A stretch of DNA of 33,120 bases, taken from the NCBI GenBank assembly GCA_025465355.1, contig JAODNN010000038.1:1-33120 (forward strand), read 5' to 3'. The notes beneath the pieces are model-generated. The model was not told where the DNA came from. It saw only the letters and a program-made list of their open reading frames with translations, and ran no database searches. The translations under genes and the position numbers were made by a program. Shown here piece by piece: positions 10,803-19,654 of the stretch. Position 1 is the stretch's first letter; each line of letters opens with the position of its first letter. The stretch is from Blastococcus sp. Its GTDB lineage: Bacteria > Actinomycetota > Actinomycetes > Mycobacteriales > Geodermatophilaceae.

Positions 10803-13616
10803 GTGTCCGAAGCCACTGTCGACGTCGCCGACCTCCGTTCCCCGGGCGGCACCCCCACCGATGACGCGGAGGGGCGGGCCGACGATGCGCCGCTCCGCGA
10901 CGACATCAGGCTGCTCGGCCGTGTCCTGGGCGAGGTGATCGGGGAACAGGCCGGCGAGGATGTCCTCGAGCTCGTCGAGTCGACCCGCGTCGAGGCCTTC
11001 AAGGTCCGTCGGTCCGAGGTCGACCGGGAACAGCTGGCCGGCCGGCTGGCCGGCCTGGACGTCCGTGGCGCCAACCACGTCATCCGGGCGTTCAGCCACT
11101 TCTCGCTCCTGGCCAACCTGGCCGAGGACATCCATCACGAGCGCCGTCGCCGCTTCCACCGCCGGGAGGGCTCACCGCCGCAGAAGGGCAGCCTCGCGGC
11201 CACCTTCGAGCTGCTCGACGAGCAGCATCTCGACGCCGAGGTCGTCGCCCGCGAGCTGTCCGGGGCCCTGGTCTGCCCGGTGGTCACCGCCCACCCGACC
11301 GAGGTGCGGCGCAAGACGATCTCCCAGGTCCAGCGGCAGATCCACGCGCTCATCCGCCAGCGGGACCGAACTGCCCTCGGCGAGGGGGACGACGCCCAGT
11401 GGTCGGCCCAGCTGTGGCGCTCGGTGCTCACTCTCTGGCAGACGGCGCTGCTGCGGCTGTCCCGGCTCCGGCTCGAGGACGAGATCGACGAGGCGCTGCG
11501 CTACTACGAGCTGTCGCTGTTCGACGTCATCCCCGCCCTCAACACCGACCTGCGGCGGGCCCTGAACGAGCGCTGGCCGGACGCCGGTCTCCTCCAGCGG
11601 CCGATGCTGCTGCCCGGCTCGTGGATCGGGGGCGACCGCGACGGCAACCCCTTCGTGACCGCCGACGCGCTGCGCCGCGCGACCTCCCGCCAGGCCGAGA
11701 CGGCACTGGGTCATTACCTCGACGAGCTCGAGCAGTTGCGCACCGAGCTGTCGATGTCCGACCGGCTGGTCCGGCCCACCGACGAGCTGTACGCGCTGGC
11801 CGAGCTCTCGCAGGACGACTCGCCGTTCCGCGCCGATGAGCCCTATCGCCGCGCGCTGGGCGGGATCTCCAACCGGCTCTGCGCCACGGCGCACCGGGTG
11901 CTCGGCCGGTACCCGCGCCGCGACCCGGCGGTCGAGCTGCCGGCGTACGACTCACCGGACGAGCTCCGGGGCGACCTCGACGTCGTCGATGCCTCGTTGC
12001 GCAGCCACGGTGCCGGTTCGCTGGCCGACGACCGGCTGCGCCGCCTCCGGGAGGCCGTCGAGGTGTTCGGTTTCCACCTGTCCGGGCTGGATCTGCGGCA
12101 GAACTCCGACGTGCACGAGCAGGTGGTGGGCGAGCTGCTGGCCTGGGCCGGCGCGTGCGAGGACTACTCCGCCCTCGACGAGGACGCCCGGGTGGAGCTG
12201 CTGGCCCGCGAGCTGACGATGCGGCGTCCATTGGTCCGCCCCGACGCCGAGCTCTCCGAGACCGCCCGGGGCGAGGTCGACGTGCTGCTCGCGGCGGCCG
12301 AGCAGGTGGCGCTGCTGGGCCCCCGCGCCATCCCGAACTACGTGATCAGCATGTGCGAGTCGGTCAGCGACGTCCTCGAGGTCGCCGTCCTGCTCAAGGA
12401 GGCCGGCCTGCTCGACCCGGCCGCGGAGGGCGGGCCGGCCTGCTCCATCGGCATCTCACCGTTGTTCGAGACCATCGACGACCTCAAGAACGCCGGCACC
12501 ACCCTCGCCGCGATGCTCGACCAGCCGCTGTACCGCGCACTGCTGGACTCCCGCGGCGGCGTGCAGGAGGTCATGCTCGGCTACTCCGACAGCAACAAGG
12601 ACGGCGGCTATCTCGCCGCCAACTGGGCCCTGTACCGGGCCGAGCTCGCGCTCGTCGACGTGGCGCGGGCCGGCGGCATCCGGCTACGGCTCTTCCACGG
12701 CCGCGGTGGCACCGTCGGCCGCGGCGGCGGCCCCAGCTACGAGGCGATCCGTGCGCAGCCGCCGGGGGCGGTCGCCGGGGCGCTGCGGATCACCGAGCAG
12801 GGCGAGGTCATCGCGGCGAAGTATGCCGATCCCGACCTGGCCCGCCGCAACCTGGAGGCGCTGGTCGCCGCCACGTTGGAGGCCACCCTGCTGGACGTGG
12901 AAGGTCTGGGGGATGACGCCGAACAGGCCTACGAGCTGCTCGACGGCCTCGCCGCGCGCGCCCAGCAGGCCTATCGCGCGCTGGTGCACGAGACGCCTGG
13001 GTTCGTCGACTGGTTCCGGGCCGCCACCCCGATCCGGGAACTCGGCGAGCTGAACATCGGCAGCCGGCCGCCCTCCCGCAAGGCCGGCGACAAGATCTCC
13101 GACCTGCGCGCCATCCCGTGGGTGTTCAGCTGGTCGCAGGCCCGGATCATGCTGCCGGGCTGGTACGGGACCGGGTCCGCGCTGGAATCCTGGGTGGACG
13201 GTGACGACGCCAGGCTGGCCCGTCTGCAGGACCTGCACCGGCGCTGGCCGTTCTTCCGGACGGTGCTGTCCAACATGGGCATGGTGCTAGCCAAGACCGA
13301 CCTCGGGATCGCCGCCCACTACGCCGAGCTGGTCCCCGACGAGGACCTTCGTGCCCGCGTCTTCGACCAGATCACGGCCGAGCACGAGCGCACCTCGCGG
13401 ATGCTGCTGGCGGTCACCGGCGATGACCACCTGCTGGCCGACAACCCGTCGCTGGCGCGCTCGATCCGCAACCGGTTCCCCTACCTGGAGCCGCTGCACC
13501 ACCTGCAGGTCGAGATGCTCCGCCGCCGCCGGGGTGGGGACGACGACGAACTCGCCCGCCGCAACATCCAGCTGACCATCAACGGGATCGCGACGGCCCT
13601 GCGCAACAGCGGCTAG
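10803..13616 (+). CDS. ppc: Phosphoenolpyruvate carboxylase
   Basis: A 937-residue enzyme that carboxylates phosphoenolpyruvate to oxaloacetate, replenishing the citrate cycle. The family landmarks are in order: [13 protein letters not shown] with the catalytic His near residue 164, [91 protein letters not shown], and the terminal [14 protein letters not shown]. Most enzymes end in NTG; here it is NSG, a conservative change. GTG 10803 was chosen because a -10-like hexamer lies six bases upstream and the frame before it (open from 10305) is antisense-like overlap with the TPR gene. Together with citA it serves oxaloacetate and citrate metabolism. Confidence 0.96.
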   Translation: MSEATVDVADLRSPGGTPTDDAEGRADDAPLRDDIRLLGRVLGEVIGEQAGEDVLELVESTRVEAFKVRRSEVDREQLAGRLAGLDVRGANHVIRAFSHFSLLANLAEDIHHERRRRFHRREGSPPQKGSLAATFELLDEQHLDAEVVARELSGALVCPVVTAHPTEVRRKTISQVQRQIHALIRQRDRTALGEGDDAQWSAQLWRSVLTLWQTALLRLSRLRLEDEIDEALRYYELSLFDVIPALNTDLRRALNERWPDAGLLQRPMLLPGSWIGGDRDGNPFVTADALRRATSRQAETALGHYLDELEQLRTELSMSDRLVRPTDELYALAELSQDDSPFRADEPYRRALGGISNRLCATAHRVLGRYPRRDPAVELPAYDSPDELRGDLDVVDASLRSHGAGSLADDRLRRLREAVEVFGFHLSGLDLRQNSDVHEQVVGELLAWAGACEDYSALDEDARVELLARELTMRRPLVRPDAELSETARGEVDVLLAAAEQVALLGPRAIPNYVISMCESVSDVLEVAVLLKEAGLLDPAAEGGPACSIGISPLFETIDDLKNAGTTLAAMLDQPLYRALLDSRGGVQEVMLGYSDSNKDGGYLAANWALYRAELALVDVARAGGIRLRLFHGRGGTVGRGGGPSYEAIRAQPPGAVAGALRITEQGEVIAAKYADPDLARRNLEALVAATLEATLLDVEGLGDDAEQAYELLDGLAARAQQAYRALVHETPGFVDWFRAATPIRELGELNIGSRPPSRKAGDKISDLRAIPWVFSWSQARIMLPGWYGTGSALESWVDGDDARLARLQDLHRRWPFFRTVLSNMGMVLAKTDLGIAAHYAELVPDEDLRARVFDQITAEHERTSRMLLAVTGDDHLLADNPSLARSIRNRFPYLEPLHHLQVEMLRRRRGGDDDELARRNIQLTINGIATALRNSG

Positions 13617-13622
13617 GGCCCT

Positions 13623-13660
13623 CCCCGCCCCGCTGAGGTGGGCCGCTCAGCGGGGGCGGG
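13623..13660. terminator. Bidirectional terminator between ppc and the ferredoxin reductase gene
   Basis: Hairpin with arms CCCCGCTGAG (13628-13637) and CTCAGCGGGG (13646-13655), an 8-base loop, and further G/C pairing outside with one bulge. It lies between convergent genes, and the stop codon of the minus-strand gene is inside the right arm. Confidence 0.7.
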
Positions 13661-15062
13661 CAGTCGCGGCGCGGACCGCGGCGAGCAGCGCCGCCCGCTC
13701 GTGCAGGGTCGTCCGGGCTCGGCCGTACGTAGCACCGAGCGCGACCTCGGCCGCGTCGATGGCCCGCCAGTCGTCGAGCAGGACGGGCTCGGCGCCGCGC
13801 GTCACGAGGGTGTCCACGAGGTCGCCGATCGGGCCGCCGACCCGCAGCGTGCCGTCCTCGGCGTCGGCCAGGAGCGATGCGATGGTCTCGCGAGCGTCGT
13901 GCTTGTTGTGGCCGACGACGCCGCTGGGCCCGCGCTTGATCCAGCCGGCCACGTACTCGCCGGGGGAGGGCCGGCCGTCGCGCAGCACCCGCCCCACCTC
14001 GTTCGGGACGGTGCCTGACCGCTCGTCCACCGGCAACCCGGGGAGGGGCGTGCCGCGGTAGCCGACCGAGCGCACCACCAGGTCCGCCGGGAGCAGCTCG
14101 AGCTCACCGGTCCCGATCGCCCGGCCGTCAGCGTCCACCGCGGTCCGTTCGACCTCGACGGCGGTGACCCGGTCCTCCCCGAGGAACCGGACCGGACGCC
14201 GGAAGAAGCGCAGCCACAGCCGGGTGCGGCCCGGCTCCGGCACGTGGTCGGCCCAGCCGCGCAGGACGGCGAGGTTGCGGGTGGCGTTCCGGTCGTCGGC
14301 GGCACGCTCCTCGGCACCCGGGTCGAGCTCCATCTCGGCGGGGTCCATCAGCACCGTGGCGCCGGCCAGCTCGCCGAGCTCGCGCAGCTCCTGGGTGGTG
14401 AAGGTGGCCTGCGCCGGGCCCCGGCGGCCGAGCACGGTGATCTCCTCGACCGGAGCGGCGGCCAGCGCGTCGAGCACGTGCTGCGGCATCTCGGTGGGCT
14501 CGAGCTCGTCCGGCGTCCGGGCGAGCACGCGACCGATGTCCAGGGCGACGTTGCCGACGCCGACCACGACCACTGACCGCACGCCGGTCAGGGCCGCCTC
14601 CACCCGCTCACGGTCGGCGTCCGGGTGCCCGGTGTACCAGGCGACGAGTTCGGTGGCGGCCAGGCTGCCCGGCAGGTCCTCGCCCTCGACACCGAGGTGC
14701 CGGTCCAGCGAGGCGCCGTAGGTGTAGACGACCGCGTCCACGTGCCGACGCAGCTCGTCGAGCGAGACGTCGACGCCGATGTCGACGTTGCCGACGAAGC
14801 GGACCAGGGGGTGGTCCAGGGTCCGGTGGAGGGTGTCGCGGATGGCTCGCATCTTGGGGTGGTCCGGCGCGATGCCGTGCCGGACCAGTCCGAACGGCGT
14901 CGGGAGCCGGTCGATCAGGTCGACGGCCACCGGGACGGCGGTCTGGCGGGTGAGCGCCTCGGCGGCGTAGATGCCCGCCGGACCCGCGCCGATCACCGCC
15001 ACCCGCAGGGGTCTGCCGGCGCACGGGGGAGGGGACGCACCGTCGACCGACACGACTGGCAT
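13647..15062 (-). CDS. FprA-like ferredoxin/adrenodoxin-NADP+ reductase
   Basis: A flavoprotein of about 471 residues that passes electrons between NADPH and ferredoxin, for instance for cytochrome P450s. The FAD site VAVIGAGPAGIYAAEAL is near the N-terminus, followed by DLIDRLPTPFGLVRHGIAPDHPKMR, the hallmark of the adrenodoxin-reductase/FprA group. The NADPH site VVVVGVGNVALDIGRVLAR and LGRRGPAQATFTTQELREL follow, and GEYVAGWIKRGPSGVVGHNKHDARET lies near the C-terminus. ATG 15062 is taken as the start; GTG 15068, two codons upstream, is equally possible. It is divergent from the ABM-domain gene at 15134. Confidence 0.9.
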   Translation of the reverse strand: MPVVSVDGASPPPCAGRPLRVAVIGAGPAGIYAAEALTRQTAVPVAVDLIDRLPTPFGLVRHGIAPDHPKMRAIRDTLHRTLDHPLVRFVGNVDIGVDVSLDELRRHVDAVVYTYGASLDRHLGVEGEDLPGSLAATELVAWYTGHPDADRERVEAALTGVRSVVVVGVGNVALDIGRVLARTPDELEPTEMPQHVLDALAAAPVEEITVLGRRGPAQATFTTQELRELGELAGATVLMDPAEMELDPGAEERAADDRNATRNLAVLRGWADHVPEPGRTRLWLRFFRRPVRFLGEDRVTAVEVERTAVDADGRAIGTGELELLPADLVVRSVGYRGTPLPGLPVDERSGTVPNEVGRVLRDGRPSPGEYVAGWIKRGPSGVVGHNKHDARETIASLLADAEDGTLRVGGPIGDLVDTLVTRGAEPVLLDDWRAIDAAEVALGATYGRARTTLHERAALLAAVRAATARPR

Positions 15063-15123
15063 CCTCACCCGGCAGCGGCCTGCGCACCAGCGTGTCGGGC
15101 CGGTTCGTCCGAAGTCCGCCCCC

Positions 15124-15129
15124 AGGAGG
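15124..15129 (+). promoter_or_regulatory. Ribosome binding site that fixes the ABM gene start
   Basis: A perfect AGGAGG four bases before GTG 15134. It selects this start over the in-frame ATG at 15092. Confidence 0.7.
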
Positions 15130-15133
15130 CCCC

Positions 15134-15442
15134 GTGTCCGTCGTCGTCGTCGCCACCATCCGCCCGTTGCCCCACGAGGTGGACGCCGTGCGCACGGCGA
15201 TTCTCGCCGCCGTGCCGCGGGTGCACGCCGAGCCCGGCTGCGAGCTCTACGCGATGCACGAGGCCGACGGGACGTTCGTCATGGTCGAGCGCTGGGAGAG
15301 CCCCGATGCGCTGCGCGTGCACGGCAAGGCCGAGGCACTGACCACCCTGGGTCAGCGGCTGGCGGGGCGGCTCACCGGGGCGCCGGAGGTGCGCCGGCTG
15401 ACGCCAGTGCCGGCAGGGGACGCCGTCAAGGGAACCGTGTAG
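15134..15442 (+). CDS. Putative antibiotic-biosynthesis-monooxygenase (ABM/YgiN-like) protein
   Basis: A 102-residue single-domain protein with the dimeric alpha/beta-barrel ABM fold. VSVVVVATIRPLPHEVDAVRTAI forms the first strand and helix, VHAEPGCELYAMHEADGTFVMVERWESPDAL is the typical EPGC...Y...ERW pattern, and VHGKAEALTTLG follows. Family members include quinol monooxygenases and simple small-molecule binding proteins; the substrate here is unknown. The start GTG is fixed by the strong AGGAGG upstream. It is divergent from the ferredoxin reductase gene, with about 70 bases between them holding both promoters. Confidence 0.8.
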   Translation: MSVVVVATIRPLPHEVDAVRTAILAAVPRVHAEPGCELYAMHEADGTFVMVERWESPDALRVHGKAEALTTLGQRLAGRLTGAPEVRRLTPVPAGDAVKGTV

Positions 15443-15452
15443 GCGAGGGAGG

Positions 15453-16292
15453 TCAGCCGCAGGATGTGTCGTGGTCGAGACCGCTCTGCACGTACTGCGC
15501 GAGGGCGACCCGGCCACCGGGCGCGAGCGGGGCCGACTTGCAGAGCGCCGCCGCCGAGGTCGCGGACGTCGACCCCGACGCCAGCCAGCTGTTCTTCTTG
15601 GCCAGGTTGCTGGTCGTCGGAACGCTGCCGACGATCTGCCCCCACTGGGACCCGGTCGAGTAGATGCCGACTGTGGCGCTCTGTGGCGCGCTCGTCAGGT
15701 ACGCCGTCATTCCTTCGAGCGCGGCGCGATTGCGTGCCTGTGCTGCTGCCTTGAGCGCGGTGGTGGAGCCGGTCTGCCACGAGTTGTCCGTCTCCACGTC
15801 CAGCCACCACCGGTAGCTCGACGGGAGGCTGCTGAGGTGGGCCGCGGTGGCGGCCGGCTTGAAGAAGGAGACGACGCTGTTGTGCGCCCGCTCCCACCCG
15901 TACTGCCACGAGCAGGCCTGGTCGTTGGCGCCTCTGCAGGTGCCGTAGGGCGTGCTGCCTGCCTTCGGCCAGGTCCCGACCGTGGGCGTCACCTGGCCCG
16001 GGTTGGCGGTGTTCAGGTAGAGCTGCGCCTTGGGCTGTGCCGCGACCGCGCCCGAGGACTTCGAGGCCCAGGTGAGCTGCTGTGACAGGCAGGTGTTGGC
16101 CGACGTCGCGATGCCGCCGTTGACGCCGACGATGCCGAACGCGCGGGCTGCCGGAAGCGTCGTGCCGCACTGTGGATAGGAGACGTCGAAGCCGACCGTG
16201 GTGGTGGCCGCGGAGGCCACGCCCGGCAGGGCCAGCACTGCGGCCGCGACGGCGAGCGCCACGACGACGACCGGGCGCAGGAGATTCCTCAT
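15453..16292 (-). CDS. Secreted glycoside-hydrolase-like (DUF1906-type) protein
   Basis: A 279-residue exported protein. Residues 1-28 are a Sec signal peptide with a basic start MRNLLR, a long hydrophobic core and a VASAA cleavage site. The mature part starts TTTVGFDVSYPQCGTTLP and contains FGIVGVNGG, YLNTANPG, SWQYGWERAHN, YRWWLDVETDNSW, VGIYSTGSQWGQI and a C-terminal ALAQYV...LDHDTSCG. The WWLDVE and IYST patterns are those of TIM-barrel lysozyme-like (GH25/DUF1906) proteins, so a role in cell-wall binding or hydrolysis is an inference. At least six Cys residues remain in the mature protein and may form disulphides. TACCTT lies eight bases before the ATG, a possible -10 for a nearly leaderless transcript. 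Confidence 0.7.
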   Translation of the reverse strand: MRNLLRPVVVVALAVAAAVLALPGVASAATTTVGFDVSYPQCGTTLPAARAFGIVGVNGGIATSANTCLSQQLTWASKSSGAVAAQPKAQLYLNTANPGQVTPTVGTWPKAGSTPYGTCRGANDQACSWQYGWERAHNSVVSFFKPAATAAHLSSLPSSYRWWLDVETDNSWQTGSTTALKAAAQARNRAALEGMTAYLTSAPQSATVGIYSTGSQWGQIVGSVPTTSNLAKKNSWLASGSTSATSAAALCKSAPLAPGGRVALAQYVQSGLDHDTSCG

Positions 16293-16352
16293 CGGCGGCG
16301 AAGGTACACGGCGATCCTGGTCAGGCGTACGTTTCCCCGGACGGCGGACAGC

Positions 16353-17162
16353 TCAGGTGGCCTGGCAGGTCGGGCACCAGTAGAGGTTGCGGCCGGCCAT
16401 CTCCTCCGTGCGGACCTCCGTGCCGCAGACCCGGCAGGGCAGGCCGGTGCGCCGGTAGACGTAGTGCGCATGGTCCCGCTCCACCGGCCCGCGACGGCGC
16501 GAGCGGTGCTCGGGCCGTGTCGTCACGATGCGGCCCAGCCGCACCCCGGCGCGCATCAGGGCGCCCAGGTCTGCCCACATCCGGGCCCACTCGTGGTCGT
16601 CGAGGCTGCGGCCGGGCCGGAACGGGGAGACGCCGTGCCGGAACAGCAACTCGGCCCGATAGACGTTGCCCACGCCCGCGAGCACCGACTGGTCCATGAG
16701 CAGTGCGCCGATCGGCGTCCGGCTGGCGGTGATCCGGCGGAGGGCCCGGCCACCGTCGGCGCCCCGGCGCAGGGGATCAGGGCCGAGCCGGGCGAGGATC
16801 GCGTCCACGTCGGGAGCGGTCACGACCTCGCATGCGGTGGGCCCGCGCAGATCGGTCCAGACGCCGGCGCCGTCGGGACCGTCGGCCTCCCAGCGCATGC
16901 GCAGGGCGCCACGCACCGGAGGTGGCGTGCCGATCCCCCCGGCGTAGGCGCCGTAGAGGCCGAGGTGGACGTGCAGGATGTCGCCGCCGAAGCCCGCGAA
17001 CAGGTGCTTGCCGTACGAGCGGACGCGGTCCAGCACGCGGCCGTCCAGGAGGGCGGCGCCCGCGGCGAAGCGGCCCTGCGGGCTCGTCACATGGACCGGC
17101 CGCCCCGCGAACAGCAGGGACTGGTCACGGGCCAGGCGGAAGAGGGTGTGTCCTTCAGGCAC
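16353..17162 (-). CDS. Nei/Fpg-family DNA glycosylase (Nei2-like)
   Basis: A 269-residue base-excision DNA glycosylase/AP lyase for oxidised bases. After the initiator the protein begins PEGH, supplying the catalytic Pro and Glu. SYGKHLF carries the conserved Lys, LHVHLGLYG and the helix-two-turn-helix segment GALLMDQSVLAGVGNVYRAELLFRHGVSP follow, and the C-terminal zinc finger has CRVC and CPTC. This matches actinobacterial Nei2 rather than MutM (PEGH instead of PELP). The start is GTG. A leaderless-type -10, TACGCT, lies six bases before it and no ribosome binding site is present. Confidence 0.92.
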   Translation of the reverse strand: MPEGHTLFRLARDQSLLFAGRPVHVTSPQGRFAAGAALLDGRVLDRVRSYGKHLFAGFGGDILHVHLGLYGAYAGGIGTPPPVRGALRMRWEADGPDGAGVWTDLRGPTACEVVTAPDVDAILARLGPDPLRRGADGGRALRRITASRTPIGALLMDQSVLAGVGNVYRAELLFRHGVSPFRPGRSLDDHEWARMWADLGALMRAGVRLGRIVTTRPEHRSRRRGPVERDHAHYVYRRTGLPCRVCGTEVRTEEMAGRNLYWCPTCQAT

Positions 17163-17190
17163 CGGCGGAGCGTAGGCCCGTCCCGCCGGT
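17161..17190 (-). promoter_or_regulatory. Leaderless promoter -10 and start-codon hairpin of the nei gene
   Basis: On the minus strand TACGCT (17174-17169) is followed by CCGCCG and the GTG start at 17162, a textbook TANNNT-N6-start arrangement. The same stretch contains an 8-base-pair inverted repeat, ACCGGCGG/CCGCCGGT, whose last two bases are the GT of the start codon. The repeat could alternatively terminate transcripts from the upstream GNAT gene. Confidence 0.5.
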
Positions 17191-17213
17191 CACCTCGAGC
17201 GGCCTGGGGCCCG

Positions 17214-17534
17214 TCAGCGGTCGGCGGTCTGCAGGCCGAAGTGCGGGCGGTCTTCCTCTGCCACGAGGTCGACGGTCTCGGGGTGCTGCTGGATGTAGTG
17301 CCGGACGAAGGAGCAGTAGGGGAGCACGTGCAGGCCGCGTTCACGGGCGGCGTTCAGGACGCCGGCTACCAGCGCCGTCCCGATGCCACGTCCGCCGACG
17401 CCAGGATCGACCTCGGTATGCGGAAGGGTCATCACGCCGGCGTCGACGTGGTAGCTGGCAAGGCCGACGACGTGGTCGCCGTCCCGGATCTCGAACCGTC
17501 CACGCTCTGGAACGTCCACGACCGTCGTGTCCAT
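17214..17534 (-). CDS. Small GNAT-family N-acetyltransferase (Acetyltransf_CG/YjdJ-like)
   Basis: A 106-residue single-domain acetyltransferase of the short GNAT branch. RGRFEIRDGDHVVGLASYHVDAGVMTLPHTEVDPGVGGRGIGTALV holds the acetyl-CoA loop G.GGRGIG.AL, and GLHVLPYCSFVRHYIQQHPE is the typical C-terminal end of this family (CSFV..YI..HPE). Substrates of the family are not established. The ATG at 17534 has GAGG shortly upstream. The 214 bases before the gene hold nothing else recognisable. Confidence 0.85.
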   Translation of the reverse strand: MDTTVVDVPERGRFEIRDGDHVVGLASYHVDAGVMTLPHTEVDPGVGGRGIGTALVAGVLNAARERGLHVLPYCSFVRHYIQQHPETVDLVAEEDRPHFGLQTADR

Positions 17535-17748
17535 GGGCCCTCGTCCACCTTTCGTTCCCCCGGCGCCATTGCTGGAGGCCGATATGCGTACTGAACGGTA
17601 ACGCGTGCCGGCCCGAATGGGCCTTCACTCGCGTGACGAGCCGCACGCGCGGGTTGCTGTGAGGTGCAACGACATGATGCGCCCGACAGTTCCGATCCGC
17701 TCCCGTGCCACGGCTGCCGGCCGGAGGAGAAGGTCGGTCCCGCGGCGA

Positions 17749-18165
17749 TCAGCTCGCGGCCGGCTCGGCGCTCGGTCCGGCCACCCCGCCGGTGCACGGG
17801 AGGATGCGATCCGCGTCCGGGTCGGGCGCCGGCAGGGCGGCCGCGTCAGTGATGTGCACCGGCCGCGGCCGTCGCGGCTGACGGCTGCCGGAGCCGCCGC
17901 CGCGGTGCGGGTAGACCAGGACGCCGTTGACCGGATCGGGGACGGCGTCGAGCGCGGCGAGCAGCACCGGAGCCTGCCGGAACCCGTCCCGCTGGTGCTC
18001 GTCGGCGAAGGCCAACTCCAGCACCACACCCCACCGGTGCTCGTGCTCGTCCCAGAAGACGGCACCGCCGGTGACCGCCGCCTCGATGAGCCGGTCGTGC
18101 CATGCATGCGCCCATGCGGCGGCGGGGATCCCACCGTCGAACACCTCGACCGTGATCCAGTTCAC
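17749..18165 (-). CDS. Uncharacterised actinobacterial protein
   Basis: A 138-residue protein, no named family recognised. It starts VNWITVEVFDGGIPAAAWAHAWHDRLIEAA, has HRWGVVLELAFADEHQRDGFRQAPVLLAALDAVPDPVNGVLVYPHRGGGSGSRQPRRPRP, and ends in a Pro/Ala-rich tail. I recall similar conserved hypothetical proteins in actinobacteria. The N-terminal part looks like a compact alpha/beta domain and the RGGGSGSRQPRRPRP stretch is basic. The open frame continues upstream to 18279, but GTG 18165 is preferred: GGGA lies about eight bases upstream and the conserved-looking part begins there. It is divergent from the esterase-family gene. Confidence 0.6.
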   Translation of the reverse strand: MNWITVEVFDGGIPAAAWAHAWHDRLIEAAVTGGAVFWDEHEHRWGVVLELAFADEHQRDGFRQAPVLLAALDAVPDPVNGVLVYPHRGGGSGSRQPRRPRPVHITDAAALPAPDPDADRILPCTGGVAGPSAEPAAS

Positions 18166-18299
18166 AGTGGTCCCGACGCTACGCCCGCGGTCCCCGGCGA
18201 ACCAGAGCCCGACCGGACGTTCCACGGCTGCGTGCGGGGGTATCCCGGCCTGGCGGAAGCGGAGGACCTGGCTGCGCACGGGCGACCCCAGGGGATCTG

Positions 18300-19616
18300 A
18301 TGGCCCGCAGCGACCTCAGCGCAGACGACGACAGCACCGACGCGACCCGGTCGTTCACCCGGCCGTTGCGCGAACCCGCCGACCTCGACCCGCTGCTCGA
18401 GCGGATCGGCGATGCGGGGATCGTCGCGATCGGGGAGGCGAGCCACGGCACGCACGAGTACTACGCCTGGCGGGGCGCCCTGACCCGCCGGCTCATCGAG
18501 GAACGCGGCTTCGGCTTCGTCGCGGTCGAGGGGGACTGGCCGGACTGTTACCGGGTCAACCGCAGCGTGAAACTGCGGGAGGGGGCCGACGAGGATCCGC
18601 GCGACGCACTCGACGCCTTCGCTCGCTGGCCGACCTGGATGTGGGCCAACGACGACGTCGTCGACTTCTGCCGCTGGCTGAAGGGGTTCAACGCCGCCCG
18701 CCCGGCCGAGGAACGGGTCGGCTTCTACGGCCTGGACGTCTACAGCCTGTGGGACTCGATGCACGAGCTGATCGACTGGCTGAGCGAGAACGAGCCGCAG
18801 CACGTCCCCCGGGCGATCGAGGCGCTGCGCTGTTTCGAGCCGTACGGCGAGGACGGCGCGGAGTACGCCTTCGCCAGCCGGTTCGCGCCGGCCTCGTGCG
18901 AGCAGGCGGTCATCGATCTGCTGCGGCACCTCATGGAGGAACGCAGCGCCACCATGGCCGAGGGGGATCCGGAGGACCGCTTCTCGGCCGAGCAGAACGC
19001 CACCGTGGTCGCCGACGCCGAGCTCTACTACCGCACGATGGTGCAGAGCAACGCGGAGTCGTGGAACGTCCGCGACACCCACATGGTCGACACGCTCGAC
19101 CGGCTGCTGGAATTCGCCGGGAGCAAGGCCGTCGTCTGGGAGCACAACACCCACATCGGGGACGCCCGGGCGACCGACATGGCCGCGGCCGGCATGGTCA
19201 ACGTCGGTCAGCTGCTGCGCGAGCGCCACGGCACCGACGACGTCGTCCTGGTCGGATTCGGCGGTTACCGGGGCGGAGTCATCGCCGGGGTGGAGTGGGG
19301 AGCCCAGATGGAGCGGCTACCCGTCCCGCCGGCCCGCTCGGGCAGCGTCGAGTCGGTCCTGCACCGTCTGATCGGGGAGGACACGCTCGTCGTCGTCCCG
19401 GCCGAGGGAGGGCCCGACTGGCTCAGGAGGTGGCTGGATCACCGAGCCATCGGCGTCGTCTACCGGCCCGAGCGCGAGCAGTGGGGCAACTACGTGGCGA
19501 CCGTGCTCGGTCGGCGCTACGACGCCTTTCTCTACGTGCAGGACACGTCGCCGCTGCAACCGCTGCACATGGAGCGCCCCGAGGAGTACGTCCCGAAGCT
19601 CGCCCACGCGGTCTGA
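18300..19616 (+). CDS. Erythromycin esterase family protein
   Basis: A 438-residue member of the EreA/EreB-like superfamily. The active-site patterns are IGEASHGTHEYYAWRGALTRRLIEE near residue 43, VAVEGDWPDCYRVN, the WMWANDDVVDFCRWLKGFN segment, GLDVYSLWDSM, WEHNTHIGDARATDM near residue 280 with the second conserved His, and GFGGYRGGV. True Ere enzymes hydrolyse the macrolide lactone, but most chromosomal homologues have unknown substrates, so macrolide resistance should not be assumed. AGGGGA precedes the ATG at a normal distance. It is followed after 38 bases by the aldo/keto reductase homologue. Confidence 0.88.
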   Translation: MARSDLSADDDSTDATRSFTRPLREPADLDPLLERIGDAGIVAIGEASHGTHEYYAWRGALTRRLIEERGFGFVAVEGDWPDCYRVNRSVKLREGADEDPRDALDAFARWPTWMWANDDVVDFCRWLKGFNAARPAEERVGFYGLDVYSLWDSMHELIDWLSENEPQHVPRAIEALRCFEPYGEDGAEYAFASRFAPASCEQAVIDLLRHLMEERSATMAEGDPEDRFSAEQNATVVADAELYYRTMVQSNAESWNVRDTHMVDTLDRLLEFAGSKAVVWEHNTHIGDARATDMAAAGMVNVGQLLRERHGTDDVVLVGFGGYRGGVIAGVEWGAQMERLPVPPARSGSVESVLHRLIGEDTLVVVPAEGGPDWLRRWLDHRAIGVVYRPEREQWGNYVATVLGRRYDAFLYVQDTSPLQPLHMERPEEYVPKLAHAV

Positions 19617-19654
19617 TCGCTTCCGCCAGGGGCCCAGCGGGTAGGAGCTCGACC

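Noticed and set aside
18300-19616. Macrolide resistance gene
   Set aside because: The family is right, but chromosomal members commonly have other or unknown substrates; no resistance context is present.
17927-19654. Open frame joined in front of the aldo/keto reductase homologue, giving 873 codons
   Set aside because: The first part is a shadow of the esterase-family gene in another frame; the ribosome binding site and conserved start are at 19655.
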